From Chitinophaga parva (GTDB lineage: Bacteria > Bacteroidota > Bacteroidia > Chitinophagales > Chitinophagaceae), in NCBI RefSeq assembly GCF_003071345.1, contig NZ_QCYK01000003.1:558001-622000 (forward strand): 64,000 bases of DNA, in the 5' to 3' direction. The notes below the pieces were generated by a model that ran no database searches, was not told where the DNA came from, and was given only the letters and a program-made list of their open reading frames with translations. Numbering within the stretch: position 1 is the stretch's first letter; every line of letters starts with the position of its first letter. The position numbers and the translations under genes were made by a program. Below are positions 37,027-46,308 of the stretch, piece after piece.

Positions 37027-40000
37027 ATGAAAAATTATACTCACACACCCGCAAGGCGCCGTGATGGCTACTGCCTTGCCCTGATGGCGGCACGCACGCT
37101 GCTTTCACTTTCTTTCCTGTTGTGCATCTGCGCCCCGCCATTGCTGGCACGCAGCCCTTTCCAGGCCGTGCAGCCCACGCCGCGTAAGATCACCGGTGTA
37201 GTGCGCGATGAAACCGGTACCGCCCTGCCAGGGGTAACGGTAGGCATCAAAGGCTATCCGGGCGTGGCCACTACGGATGTTGCCGGTCATTACCAGCTGG
37301 TGGTGCCGGATGGCGCTACGGTGCTGGTGTTTTCCTACGTGGGCCGCGAAACCCGCGAGATCACACTGGGGCGCGTGAACGCGCATGATGTAACACTGAG
37401 CAGTACCACCAAGTCTCTGAATGAAGTAGTGGTGTCCACCGGTTACATGAACCAGCGCAAAGCAGATCTTACCGGTGCGGTAACCGTGGTGACGCAAAAT
37501 GATTTCGTGAAAACACCGGCGGCAAACGTGATGCGCTCCCTGCAGGGAAAAGTGCCCGGTGTGTTTATTACCACGGATGGTAACCCCGCTGAGAATGTGA
37601 ACATCCAGGTGCGTGGTATTACATCCATCAATTCCTCCCCCGCGCTGATAGTGCTGGATGGGCAGCCGGTGAACCTGAACCTGCGCGACATCAATCCAAA
37701 TGACATTGAGTCCATGCAGATCCTCAAGGACGCTGCCTCCGCATCTATTTACGGATCGCGCGCGGCGGGTGGTGTGATCCTCATCACCACTAAAAAAGGT
37801 AAGAAAGGAGAGACCCGCATCACCTATGATGCATATGTGGGCCTGGCTAAGATCACCGGTGTGCCCAAGATGCTGGATGCAGAAGGTTATGGCCGTGGCT
37901 TGTGGCAGGCCACGGTGAATGACGGGGATGATCCCGCTGCGGCGATCCGCATTTACAACTACGATTGGCACGATGACAAAGGCGTGCCGGTGCTTACCGC
38001 TGTAAAGCCGGTGGAATGGCTTAACGATGCAAAGACAATGCCTTCTGCCAATACCAACTGGTTCAATGCCGGTACCCGCACCGGTGTGCAACAGAGCCAC
38101 CAGCTCACTATTTCCGGCGGCGGTGAACGGCTGTCCAGTTTGTTTTCGGTGAACTATTACCAGAACCAGGGTACGCAGATCACTTCTTTCTTCCGCCGCC
38201 TGTCTGCCCGTTTCAATAATGATTATGAGCTGATCAAAGGCCGCCTCACCATTGGTGAAAACCTCACCCTGTCCAGCATAAAACTGCGCGATGTGAACAG
38301 CACTTACGGATTCCTGGTAATGCCTCCCAATATCCCCGTGCACGACAACAACGGCGGCTGGGGCGGCGTGGCCATGGCCCTGGGGATGGACGATTTCAAT
38401 AACCCCGTGCGCGACCTGGAGATCAATAAAGACAATACCGGGAATTTCCAGAAGATCCTCGGATCAGCCTATGCCAGCCTGAAGATCCTGGATAACCTTA
38501 CCCTGCGCAGCCAGTTCGGCATTGACTACAACCAATGGTACGACCGCACGATCCAGCATAAGTGGAAAGAAGCAGGCGGTAAGAGCAACGATATTAATGG
38601 TGTTACGCAGAACAATTGGTTCAATATTGGCCGCACATGGACCAATACACTCACCTATAACCTGCAGCTGCGCCGGCACAAGGTAGACGTACTGGGAGGG
38701 ATAGAAACCTACCAGTATGATTATGAGAACATGAGTGGTTACCGGGATAATATTCTCCTGGAAAACCGCGACTATGCTTTTCTTTCCGCAGCTACCGGCG
38801 ACAGTAAATCGCTCATTGGCGGCGGGGATGCCAGGACCCTGCTATCCTATTTCGGTAAAGTGAACTACGCCTATTCATCACGGTATTTATTATCTGCTAC
38901 CGTGCGCCGGGATGGTTCGTCCGTGTTTGGCGCCAATAACCGTTTCAGCACGTTTCCCGCATTTACTGCCGGCTGGCGCATCAGTGAGGAAAAGTTCATG
39001 AAAGGTGTTACCGCGATCAATGACCTGAAGCTGCGCGCCAGCTGGGGGCAGAACGGTAACTCCGCACCGCTTACCGCCGGTAGCCTGGTGAATATTTACG
39101 TGGGCGATTTTGATGGTACCTCCTATGCGATCGGGGGCAATCAATCCGGCAGCATTCCTTCTGGATACCGCCGCAACAGCCTGGGCAACCCTGACCTGAA
39201 ATGGGAGACCACCACACAAACCAATATTGGGCTGGACTTTGCACTGCTCGATAACCGCCTGAGCGGCTCTTTTGACTGGTTTAATAAAGTGACCACAGAC
39301 ATGCTGTTCCAGCCACCTTACATCGGCGCGCTGGGAGAAGGCGGCTACCGCTGGGTGAATGCTGCAGATATGAGCAACAAAGGTTTTGAACTGGTGCTGA
39401 GCTGGAGCGAGACCAAAGGCGATTTCTTTTACCGCATCACGGGCAACGCATCGGCTTATAAGAACAGGATCAACTCCATTCCCGAGAACGTGAAATACAC
39501 TTATGGGGGGAATGGCCTGCTGGACAACATTGTAGGCCGCCCGCTCAATTCATTCTATGGCCTGGTGGCAGACGGTATCTTTAAAACACAGAAGGAAGTG
39601 GATAATTCTGCGCAGCAGCAGGGAAAAGGATTAGGGCGCATCCGCTACAAAGACCTGGACCACGATGGGGTGATCAATGAAACCTACGACCGTACCTGGA
39701 TAGGCGTCCGTGATCCCAAGCTCATGACAGGCCTTAACCTGGAAGGGGGTTACAAGGGTTTTGATGTGACCGTGTTTTTCCAGGGCTTGTTTGGTAACAG
39801 CGTGTACAATAACTGGAAAGAGCTGAGCGACTTCTGGAACATTGGGGTACAGAACGACCGCAACCACCCGTTGCGTATACTGGATGCATGGTCGCCTTCC
39901 AATCCCAACTCAGATATTCCCGCTTTATCGCGCCGCGATGCCAATGGCGAAAAACGGCTTTCCACTTACTTTATTGAAAATGGTTCTTTCGTGAAGCTGC

Positions 40001-40209
40001 GCACCGTGGACCTAGGCTACACCTTCGCTGCCAAATTGCTGGAAAGGGCCAGTATCAAGCGTTTGCGCATCTACCTGTCTGGCCAGAACCTGCTGACGCT
40101 GAAGAAGACCTGGGGAGCAGACAAATTCACCGGCCAGGACCCTGAGAACCCGGGCGAGGCTTATCCCTTCACCAAGACCTTCCTGTTTGGCGTGAATGTC
40201 ACTTTTTAA
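37027..40209 (+). CDS. susC: SusC-like TonB-dependent glycan transporter, second PUL pair
   Basis: A 1060-residue outer-membrane importer. The N-terminus has a longer polar stretch before the hydrophobic core (LLSLSFLLCICAPPLLA). The regulatory-like domain ITGVVRDETGTALPGVTVG is followed by the plug (NVMRSLQGKVPGVFITTDGN, VNIQVRGITSINSSPALIVLDG, IYGSRAAGGVILITTKKG). The barrel ends in FLFGVNVTF. There is no STN domain. It starts 184 bases after the GH116 gene on the same strand, probably as its own transcription unit or as the last part of the LacI operon. Given its neighbours it likely imports oligosaccharides of the D-arabinofuranose glycan, but this is inferred from position only. Confidence 0.96.
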   Translation: MKNYTHTPARRRDGYCLALMAARTLLSLSFLLCICAPPLLARSPFQAVQPTPRKITGVVRDETGTALPGVTVGIKGYPGVATTDVAGHYQLVVPDGATVLVFSYVGRETREITLGRVNAHDVTLSSTTKSLNEVVVSTGYMNQRKADLTGAVTVVTQNDFVKTPAANVMRSLQGKVPGVFITTDGNPAENVNIQVRGITSINSSPALIVLDGQPVNLNLRDINPNDIESMQILKDAASASIYGSRAAGGVILITTKKGKKGETRITYDAYVGLAKITGVPKMLDAEGYGRGLWQATVNDGDDPAAAIRIYNYDWHDDKGVPVLTAVKPVEWLNDAKTMPSANTNWFNAGTRTGVQQSHQLTISGGGERLSSLFSVNYYQNQGTQITSFFRRLSARFNNDYELIKGRLTIGENLTLSSIKLRDVNSTYGFLVMPPNIPVHDNNGGWGGVAMALGMDDFNNPVRDLEINKDNTGNFQKILGSAYASLKILDNLTLRSQFGIDYNQWYDRTIQHKWKEAGGKSNDINGVTQNNWFNIGRTWTNTLTYNLQLRRHKVDVLGGIETYQYDYENMSGYRDNILLENRDYAFLSAATGDSKSLIGGGDARTLLSYFGKVNYAYSSRYLLSATVRRDGSSVFGANNRFSTFPAFTAGWRISEEKFMKGVTAINDLKLRASWGQNGNSAPLTAGSLVNIYVGDFDGTSYAIGGNQSGSIPSGYRRNSLGNPDLKWETTTQTNIGLDFALLDNRLSGSFDWFNKVTTDMLFQPPYIGALGEGGYRWVNAADMSNKGFELVLSWSETKGDFFYRITGNASAYKNRINSIPENVKYTYGGNGLLDNIVGRPLNSFYGLVADGIFKTQKEVDNSAQQQGKGLGRIRYKDLDHDGVINETYDRTWIGVRDPKLMTGLNLEGGYKGFDVTVFFQGLFGNSVYNNWKELSDFWNIGVQNDRNHPLRILDAWSPSNPNSDIPALSRRDANGEKRLSTYFIENGSFVKLRTVDLGYTFAAKLLERASIKRLRIYLSGQNLLTLKKTWGADKFTGQDPENPGEAYPFTKTFLFGVNVTF

Positions 40210-40230
40210 CCAACCGTAAAAACAAGCACG

Positions 40231-41982
40231 ATGAAAAAGATATATCAAAAGTTGCTTTTGTGCATGGCGCTCCTGCTGCTCTGCCAGTGTAAGAATTTTC
40301 TCGACGTGCAGCCCAAAGGCGTGCTGTCTGAAGAACAGGTGGAAGGCCCCGATCAATTAGAAAACTTTGTGACAGCGGCTTACTCCTACATGCCCTCGCT
40401 GGGCTTTGGCGATACGCACAACTGGTGGGTGCAGAGCGTACGCTCTGACGATGCTTACAAAGGTGGGGGAGGACTGAGCGACCAGACGCCCTGGTACGAG
40501 ATGGAGATCTTCAGTGCAGTTACCTCGAATGTAGGTAATAACGATGGCCCATGGTATCGCGGCTATTGCGGTATCAGCCGCGCCAACACGGCTTTGCGGC
40601 TGCTCAAGAAAACAGACGAATCTCAGTTCCAGGCCAAAAACCAGCGCATTGCGGAAATGCAGTTCCTGCGGGGCTGGATCTACCTGGGCATGAAACTGCG
40701 CTGGAAATATGTGCCCTGGATAGATGATGAAGTGCCCAACGATGCGGTGGTGGTGGAAGGTATTTCCAACCGCCCCAAAGACATGGCCAATGACCTGGTG
40801 CTTTGGGACAAGATCATCAAGGATTTTGAGGATGCTGCGGATGTATTGCCGGAAACACAGGCAGAAAAAGGCCGGCCTACAAAGTACGCAGCGCACGCCC
40901 TGGCCGCCAAAGCCCTGCTGTTTCGCGCTTATGAGCAAAACGATAAGCACCAGGTAGTGAACATCAACCCCGCAACATTGAACAAGGCCCTGGCCCATAT
41001 TGATATGATCACGGCCAAAGACGGCAGCATGTTCGACCTGGCGCCGGACTTCGCGGAGAACTTCATGATCGAATACGACAACAATACCAAGGAATCATTG
41101 TGGGAAATACAGTACTCGATCGATGACGGCACCACCAATGGCCGTGTGGACTGGGGCGATCAACTGAACGCCCCCTGGTGGGCGCCGTATTTCAGTTGCT
41201 GTGACTTCCACAAGGTGTCTGAAAACCTGGTGAATGCCTTTAAAACAGATGTTACCGGCCTCCCGGACTTCGACAATTATAACAACACGGAGATGAATGG
41301 GCAGCTTTACAAACAGTACTTCCACACGCATGCTTTTGATCCGCGCCTGGGACATACCGCGGCCATTCCCGGTTATCCATGGAAGTACGACAACGACCTG
41401 CTATTTGATGAAAGCGGCTCGCGGGCGCCTTTCCAGTATGGCTACTTCAATTCCATGAAAGAACAGGTAAGGCCTGATTGTAACTGTATGTATAAACCAT
41501 TTTATGTACAGAACAGTTTAAACAAGAAAGAGATCCGCTACGCCGAAGTATTGTTGTGGAAAGCGGAAATACTGATCCAACTGGGCCGCATAGACGAGGC
41601 GCTGCCAATCATCAACCGCATCCGGACGCGGGCTGCCAACAGTACCGGGCGATTGAAAAAAGATGACGGCACACTCTGGATGGATTACAAGATCCAAACC
41701 TACCAGCCTGGCCTGAACTGCACCTGGACGCGTGATTTTGCCTGGAAGGCTCTCATGTGGGAAGACCGGCTGGAGCTGGCCTGCGAAGGCCGCCGCTTTT
41801 TTGACCTCATGCGCTGGGGACAACTGGAGCCGGTGATGAATGCCTACATCAATAAAGAGAAGACCCGGTTTGATTGGTTTAAACTGGCGCACTTTACCGC
41901 CGGCCGCGACGAATTTCTGCCAATTCCACAACCGCAGATGAACTGGTCTAAAGGCACCTACGTGCAGAACCCGGGTTATTGA
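40231..41982 (+). CDS. susD: SusD-like surface glycan-binding lipoprotein, second pair
   Basis: A 583-residue lipoprotein (MKKIYQKLLLCMALLLLC, then QC as lipobox) that forms the lid on the preceding SusC. Helical repeats are seen (EMQFLRGWIYLGMKLRWKYV; YAAHALAAKALLFRAYEQND). The C-terminal SusD block has RYAEVLLWKAEILIQLGRID and LMWEDRLELACEGRRFFDLM, and ends QMNWSKGTYVQNPGY. It follows SusC by 21 bases. The many tryptophans in the middle (NAPWWAPYFSCCDFH) could line a sugar-binding surface. Confidence 0.95.
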   Translation: MKKIYQKLLLCMALLLLCQCKNFLDVQPKGVLSEEQVEGPDQLENFVTAAYSYMPSLGFGDTHNWWVQSVRSDDAYKGGGGLSDQTPWYEMEIFSAVTSNVGNNDGPWYRGYCGISRANTALRLLKKTDESQFQAKNQRIAEMQFLRGWIYLGMKLRWKYVPWIDDEVPNDAVVVEGISNRPKDMANDLVLWDKIIKDFEDAADVLPETQAEKGRPTKYAAHALAAKALLFRAYEQNDKHQVVNINPATLNKALAHIDMITAKDGSMFDLAPDFAENFMIEYDNNTKESLWEIQYSIDDGTTNGRVDWGDQLNAPWWAPYFSCCDFHKVSENLVNAFKTDVTGLPDFDNYNNTEMNGQLYKQYFHTHAFDPRLGHTAAIPGYPWKYDNDLLFDESGSRAPFQYGYFNSMKEQVRPDCNCMYKPFYVQNSLNKKEIRYAEVLLWKAEILIQLGRIDEALPIINRIRTRAANSTGRLKKDDGTLWMDYKIQTYQPGLNCTWTRDFAWKALMWEDRLELACEGRRFFDLMRWGQLEPVMNAYINKEKTRFDWFKLAHFTAGRDEFLPIPQPQMNWSKGTYVQNPGY

Positions 41983-42006
41983 TCACATTTTTAAAACAGA
42001 ACTTGT

Positions 42007-42417
42007 ATGAAAAAGATATGGATCGTTTTTGCAGTGCTGCTGTGTTGCGGCGCCTGCCGGAAAGCGGATATTGCTGATAAGCCGGGCGTAAGTTTGCCGC
42101 CGGTGACCAACCTGGCCCTGACCGCGAAAGATGCCGGGCATGTAACATTGAGCTGGCAGATACCCACCGCTATTCCCACGGAGATCCAGCAACCGCTCAG
42201 CGTTTCAGTGGAGGTGACGCAGATTGTGAGTGCGATGAAGACAATATCGTTGTCCACCGAACTATTGCCGGGGGCACCGGTGACGTATGAATATACCCTG
42301 CCGGATGCAGCGGCCACTTATCACTTTACGGTGAAGCTGGTGGGGAACACCAAGAAGGTGGACGTGAATTATTCAGGAACGGTTTATTCGCCGGGGGAGA
42401 CGGTAGCGAATAAATAG
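42007..42417 (+). CDS. Small surface lipoprotein with Fn3-like domain, SusE/F-position protein
   Basis: A 136-residue lipoprotein (MKKIWIVFAVLLCCGAC) placed 24 bases after SusD, where PULs usually encode extra glycan-binding lipoproteins. The rest resembles a single fibronectin-III-like sandwich: PPVTNLALTAKDAGHVTLSW, PLSVSVEVTQIV, TYEYTLPDAAATYHFTVKLVG. It is much shorter than SusE or SusF and has no visible carbohydrate-binding module beyond this domain. It may bind glycan or support the SusCD complex. No specific function is claimed. Confidence 0.75.
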   Translation: MKKIWIVFAVLLCCGACRKADIADKPGVSLPPVTNLALTAKDAGHVTLSWQIPTAIPTEIQQPLSVSVEVTQIVSAMKTISLSTELLPGAPVTYEYTLPDAAATYHFTVKLVGNTKKVDVNYSGTVYSPGETVANK

Positions 42418-42551
42418 CGGTTTTTTGATCTTGTAAATCAATCCGTTTTGTAACGCTCTTTGTGTTAAATTCGTTAGTCTTTCAAGCGGAGGAGCGGCGT
42501 TTACGGCGCACCTTGCAGTGTTTGGCACTTATCAGAACACCTGTCTTTCAT

Positions 42552-42589
42552 ATTATACTCATGGCAAATTCATTTGCCATGAGTATAAT
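42552..42589. promoter_or_regulatory. Perfect 18-bp inverted repeat upstream of AraC gene
   Basis: The arm ATTATACTCATGGCAAAT (42552-42569) is repeated in perfect reverse complement at 42572-42589, separated by two bases. It ends 26 bases before the AraC start. With no T run after it, it is more likely an operator, or an mRNA hairpin controlling translation, than a terminator. Confidence 0.6.
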
Positions 42590-42615
42590 TGCTATACATC
42601 AACAGTTTTTACCAA

Positions 42616-43503
42616 ATGCAAAAGAATTTTTTCAGGTACCTGAATTTTGGTCCTGCGGAAGAGCGCTGGGGATTGTTTGCCACCACGATAGGTTATTCGA
42701 GGACAGGGCCTCATGACGATTATCCCAATCAGCAGCACCCCCCAAGCCATGAATTAACCTGGAACCGCGGGCGCATATTAAGCGACTATTATATTGTTTT
42801 TATACCTAAGGGGAAAGGTGTTTTCGACTCAGCATTATCACCTGCCTGCGAGATCAGTGCGGGGACCGTCTTCTTTTTATACCCCGGTGTTTGGCACCGC
42901 TACAGGCCGGAACAAAAGGTGGGCTGGGAAGAATATTGGATAGGGTTTAATGGCTTTTATGCACAGCAATTGATGGACAGCGGTATTTTTAATAAGCAGC
43001 AGTCAATTTACCACACCGGGTTGGATAAGGATATCCTGGTGCTGTTCCAGCAGCTGGCAGACACCGTGCAGGCTTCCCTGCCGGGTTACCCGCAGCAGAT
43101 CGCAGGCCTGACCATGCAGTTGCTGGGGCATATTAATAACATAGCCAGCTATGGTGATGACAATGGAAACAGGATTGGCAAACTGATCTCCAAGGCGCGC
43201 TTCATGATACAAGCGTCGCATGAGAGCCGGCTGAATATGGAAAAATTAGCACAGGAGCTACCCATGGGTTACGCTTCTTTCAGGAAGGCGTTCAAACAAT
43301 TTACAGGTGAATCCCCTAACCAGTATCATCTTAATCTCCGGCTTGAAAGAGCCAGGAGCCTGCTTGCCACAACGGTATTGAACATCAACGAAATTGCCGA
43401 TCAAACCGGTTTCCAGTCAGTTTTTTATTTTTCAAAGTTATTCAAGAAGAAACACGGGCTGTCGCCGAAACAATTCAGGGACCGGGAAGAATGCCTGTTG
43501 TAA
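42616..43503 (+). CDS. AraC family transcriptional regulator with cupin-type sensor domain
   Basis: A 295-residue one-component regulator. The ATG at 42616 is preferred; the TTG at 42589 falls on the end of the inverted repeat. The N-terminal half is a cupin-like sugar sensor (WNRGRILSDYYIVFIPKGKGVF, GTVFFLYPGVWHRYRPEQ, GWEEYWIGFNGF). The DNA-binding half has LNMEKLAQELPMGYASFRKA and LNINEIADQTGFQSVFYFSK, ending with LSPKQFRDRE. Such cupin-AraC proteins often control sugar-release genes. It follows the second SusCD unit and converges on the alpha/alpha-barrel glycosidase gene, so either could be the target. Confidence 0.93.
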   Translation: MQKNFFRYLNFGPAEERWGLFATTIGYSRTGPHDDYPNQQHPPSHELTWNRGRILSDYYIVFIPKGKGVFDSALSPACEISAGTVFFLYPGVWHRYRPEQKVGWEEYWIGFNGFYAQQLMDSGIFNKQQSIYHTGLDKDILVLFQQLADTVQASLPGYPQQIAGLTMQLLGHINNIASYGDDNGNRIGKLISKARFMIQASHESRLNMEKLAQELPMGYASFRKAFKQFTGESPNQYHLNLRLERARSLLATTVLNINEIADQTGFQSVFYFSKLFKKKHGLSPKQFRDREECLL

Positions 43504-43518
43504 AAAGCGGGCAGCATA

Positions 43519-43556
43519 TGCTGACTTTCACGGTTGGTCAGCAGGGTCTTTTTTAA
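43519..43556 (+). terminator. Possible terminator after the AraC gene
   Basis: TGCTGAC (43519-43525) pairs perfectly with GTCAGCA (43537-43543) around 11 bases; GGG and a T-rich run follow. It overlaps the last codons of the convergent gene, so it is only a moderate candidate. Confidence 0.35.
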
Positions 43557-46056
43557 CCGTAAAATCCAATTGTCCCGGGTTGGTCCATGAAACCGAAAGA
43601 CTGCCTTCGTTTGTGGCTTTTACCCGTTTTGACAAATGGCCGGCATGGATTGTATAAAAGCTATCCGGCACCAGGCCTTTTATGTCCATCTTTAGCGGTC
43701 CTTTGCTGTGTAGATTGAATAACAGTTGTGCTTCATCCCATCGCTGCACTGACAGGCCGATGGACTGCTTGCCGGTGGTTGTTTTTATATTCAGTGTGCA
43801 GCTGTCTTTATTGAGATGGTAATAATGAAGGCCATCTTTCCTGTTTGCTACGCCAAAACCGGTTGTAGCAGCTACTGAAAAGTTATCCCCGCTTAATCGA
43901 TATGTTCCCAGGCGGAGGCTCACCTGGTAAGCCGTGTCACGCAACATATACCTGAACGAAGTGCCATCCAGCGTACTATCCAGGTGTGGCTCCAGGCCCA
44001 TCCGGTTCCATTTGGGCCGGATGCCATATATGTCCCGGTATAAGGCCGTTATCGTGGTGGATATCCCGGCCAGTACATCATCGCCCTGTCCTTGTTGTGT
44101 TATCCGGCTATACCGTTGTGACGACAAGCCATCCAATTGATATTGGTGAAGGATGTTCCGGATATATTTTAATGCGATGTCTTTGTTATACGGCGCGTAT
44201 GCACGGACCCCAAGGTATCCCCATGTGGGAAAGATATCTCCATTCTCATACTTCGGGAACGGCCAGTTCCCCGCGGAAACCTCTTCTTCCCTGAACGAAT
44301 CAAAGCACAAAGGCCAGTGAAAGAGGTGTTCACGCGTCATGCGTTGTTCTATGCTGTCAAGGATAGTTTTGATACGTGCAGGCTGGTCGCACAGACCGAA
44401 TGCAATGGCAGCAAAATTAACAGGCGTTACCAGATTATTACCATGTATGCTCCCATCATTGTCCCGCCAGTAAACATACTGCCCATCTTTTTCCGACCAG
44501 AAACCGCCGTCCTCGATGGGCTTGTTGAATGCAGTCTTTAGCTTTAGTGCTACTGATGCATAATATTCAGACTCAGGCATGTTGCCCAGCACCCGTTCGC
44601 AACCAGACCAGTGCTGAAGCGCCCCGTACATCTGGGCGTTCACAAAAGCATTCTCATAGCTGGCCCATACAATGTCCAGCCAGTCACTGGCTGTCTTTTC
44701 GGTAATGTTATGATTAACCATTTCAAAGATGCCATTGTGATCGCTGTCTCTTTTAATGAGCCAGTCGAGCGCTTTTTCGCAGCTTTGCTGGTGAGATCTC
44801 AACCAGCTGAGCTTTCCGGTAAGATCAAATTGTTCGCACACGTTGATGACATAGCCGGTTTGTGAGTCGACCGTATAGCCCCACATTGCTTCGTAGTAGC
44901 CCGTTTCCTTGTTGTAAGTGCCGGGGATCTCATCACCGGGCACATCATGCCAGCGGGAAAGTACCCTGCCATCCGGCTTCATGGCCAGGTCGCGCTCCTG
45001 GTCCAGGGTGGCAGACAGGTTACGGTCATAATTTGAATCGTCCAAAGCCAGGCCTATCTGCGCAAAGAATGGTTCATGGAGGCATTTCCAATTGCTCAGC
45101 CACCCGTTGCCACCGGTGATGCGGTTGTCCACTACGCCGTAGCGACCGGTGGTGTTCATCAGTTCCCGTACGGCGATGGCGTCTATGCCGGGTAGGTTAC
45201 CCCTTGTGTATGCCTCAGGGTAGTTCACGTAGGCGATATCATACCTGGCCCTGATCTTACTTTTAAGTACCACGTGGGGCGCAAAGACCAGGGACCTGCC
45301 CCGCACAAAGCGGCTCAGGTGATAGCGTTGTTTTAAACCGGCGTCACTGACCACGTGATCAACGACAAATTCGTCCTTATCGCTATGGCTGTACCGGGTA
45401 GCCGTTTCGTGACCTGGTACGGGACTGGCGGAGATCCTTAACCCGTTGCCGGACGCCGTGTTCCATAACGTGACGCCACCGGTATGCACACCATAGGTGT
45501 CATTAATGCCGGTGAGATACTTGCACCAGACAACACCACCGTTGTCAAGGATACCGCCGGTCCAGGTATTCATGTGCTGAAAAGCCCATTCGGGGAACGC
45601 GTCGTTATCGAGTACTGCGCTGTTGCTGTATGTACGCGTAATTTCCCAGCTGATGTTCTCCCGGGTCAAAAGGAAATCCCATGTTTCAATGATGCGCAGG
45701 CTGTCATCTCCATAACTGATACCCGATACGGTCAGCCTGTTCCCTGATCGCCGTATACTGGCCGGGTGGCCCGAGGCACTGCTATACGCTTTGCCCGTCG
45801 GAAGTAAGATGCCGGTAGTTACACCGGATGCTGACAGCAGGTTAGCGCCGCCTTTGATGCGAAGCGCTTTTATCATAGCACCGTTACTATAGTCGATCAG
45901 CAGTGTAACCGGGTTACCGGGGTAGGAGAGCTGCACCTGGTGCGCTCCCGTATCCTGTGCCAATACTGCCGTTTGGGTTGTACAGAAGGCTTGCGTTTGC
46001 GCCAGCAGCAGGAAGAGGGAAAGGAGCAGGGCTCTATTTAATGTAACAATTTGCAT
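43528..46056 (-). CDS. Secreted six-hairpin (alpha/alpha barrel) glycosidase-like protein
   Basis: An 842-residue exported protein (signal MQIVTLNRALLLSLFLLLAQ, cut near AFC). Residues ~35-330 are a beta-sandwich (PVTLLIDYSNGAMIKALRIKGG, WEITRTYSN). The middle is a helical barrel of the six-hairpin glycosidase type: ETGYYEAMWGYTVDSQTGYV, DWLIKRDSDHNGIFEMVNHN, DWLDIVWASYENAFVNAQMY and KTAFNKPIEDGGFWSEKDGQYVYW. Acidic residues in DSDHNGIFE and SASDWLD-like positions could be catalytic. The C-terminal ~150 residues are a beta domain. The layout resembles GH63, GH78 and GH94-like enzymes, but I cannot assign one family. Its start overlaps by one base the stop of a short frame upstream. It converges on the AraC gene. 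Confidence 0.75.
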   Translation of the reverse strand: MQIVTLNRALLLSLFLLLAQTQAFCTTQTAVLAQDTGAHQVQLSYPGNPVTLLIDYSNGAMIKALRIKGGANLLSASGVTTGILLPTGKAYSSASGHPASIRRSGNRLTVSGISYGDDSLRIIETWDFLLTRENISWEITRTYSNSAVLDNDAFPEWAFQHMNTWTGGILDNGGVVWCKYLTGINDTYGVHTGGVTLWNTASGNGLRISASPVPGHETATRYSHSDKDEFVVDHVVSDAGLKQRYHLSRFVRGRSLVFAPHVVLKSKIRARYDIAYVNYPEAYTRGNLPGIDAIAVRELMNTTGRYGVVDNRITGGNGWLSNWKCLHEPFFAQIGLALDDSNYDRNLSATLDQERDLAMKPDGRVLSRWHDVPGDEIPGTYNKETGYYEAMWGYTVDSQTGYVINVCEQFDLTGKLSWLRSHQQSCEKALDWLIKRDSDHNGIFEMVNHNITEKTASDWLDIVWASYENAFVNAQMYGALQHWSGCERVLGNMPESEYYASVALKLKTAFNKPIEDGGFWSEKDGQYVYWRDNDGSIHGNNLVTPVNFAAIAFGLCDQPARIKTILDSIEQRMTREHLFHWPLCFDSFREEEVSAGNWPFPKYENGDIFPTWGYLGVRAYAPYNKDIALKYIRNILHQYQLDGLSSQRYSRITQQGQGDDVLAGISTTITALYRDIYGIRPKWNRMGLEPHLDSTLDGTSFRYMLRDTAYQVSLRLGTYRLSGDNFSVAATTGFGVANRKDGLHYYHLNKDSCTLNIKTTTGKQSIGLSVQRWDEAQLLFNLHSKGPLKMDIKGLVPDSFYTIHAGHLSKRVKATNEGSLSVSWTNPGQLDFTVKKDPADQP

Positions 46057-46175
46057 CAGGCTTTTTTATAGATCAGCAGGTTTTGCCCCGGGTTGTCAAG
46101 TAGCTGCCCGATGAACTGGTTGCTGGTATCATACTTGTTTCTGCTCCAAAAGTATTGCGAAACCGTTTGCAGGTG
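46056..46175 (-). pseudogene. C-terminal gene fragment coupled to the glycosidase gene
   Basis: A 39-codon frame on the minus strand reads QYFWSRNKYDTSNQFIGQLL, then DNPGQNLLIYKKA and a stop. Its TGA shares one base with the ATG of the glycosidase gene (TGATG). The residues look like a genuine protein end, but there is no ATG, GTG or TTG start in frame after the preceding stop at 46176-46178. It is best read as the tail of a deleted or frameshifted gene. The rest of the gap up to the sigma gene has a small hairpin (46236-46254) and no gene. Confidence 0.4.
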
Positions 46176-46308
46176 TTAATAGAAAAGCCTGAATTTTTTA
46201 TACTTTTTGGGAAAACCGGGGTTAGTCGTCTCAGGCCACAAATCCCGTTTGTGGGCAGGTTGCCGGTTCAGGAGATCAAGGATAGCATGAGAAAAAGAGT
46301 GTTGTTTG

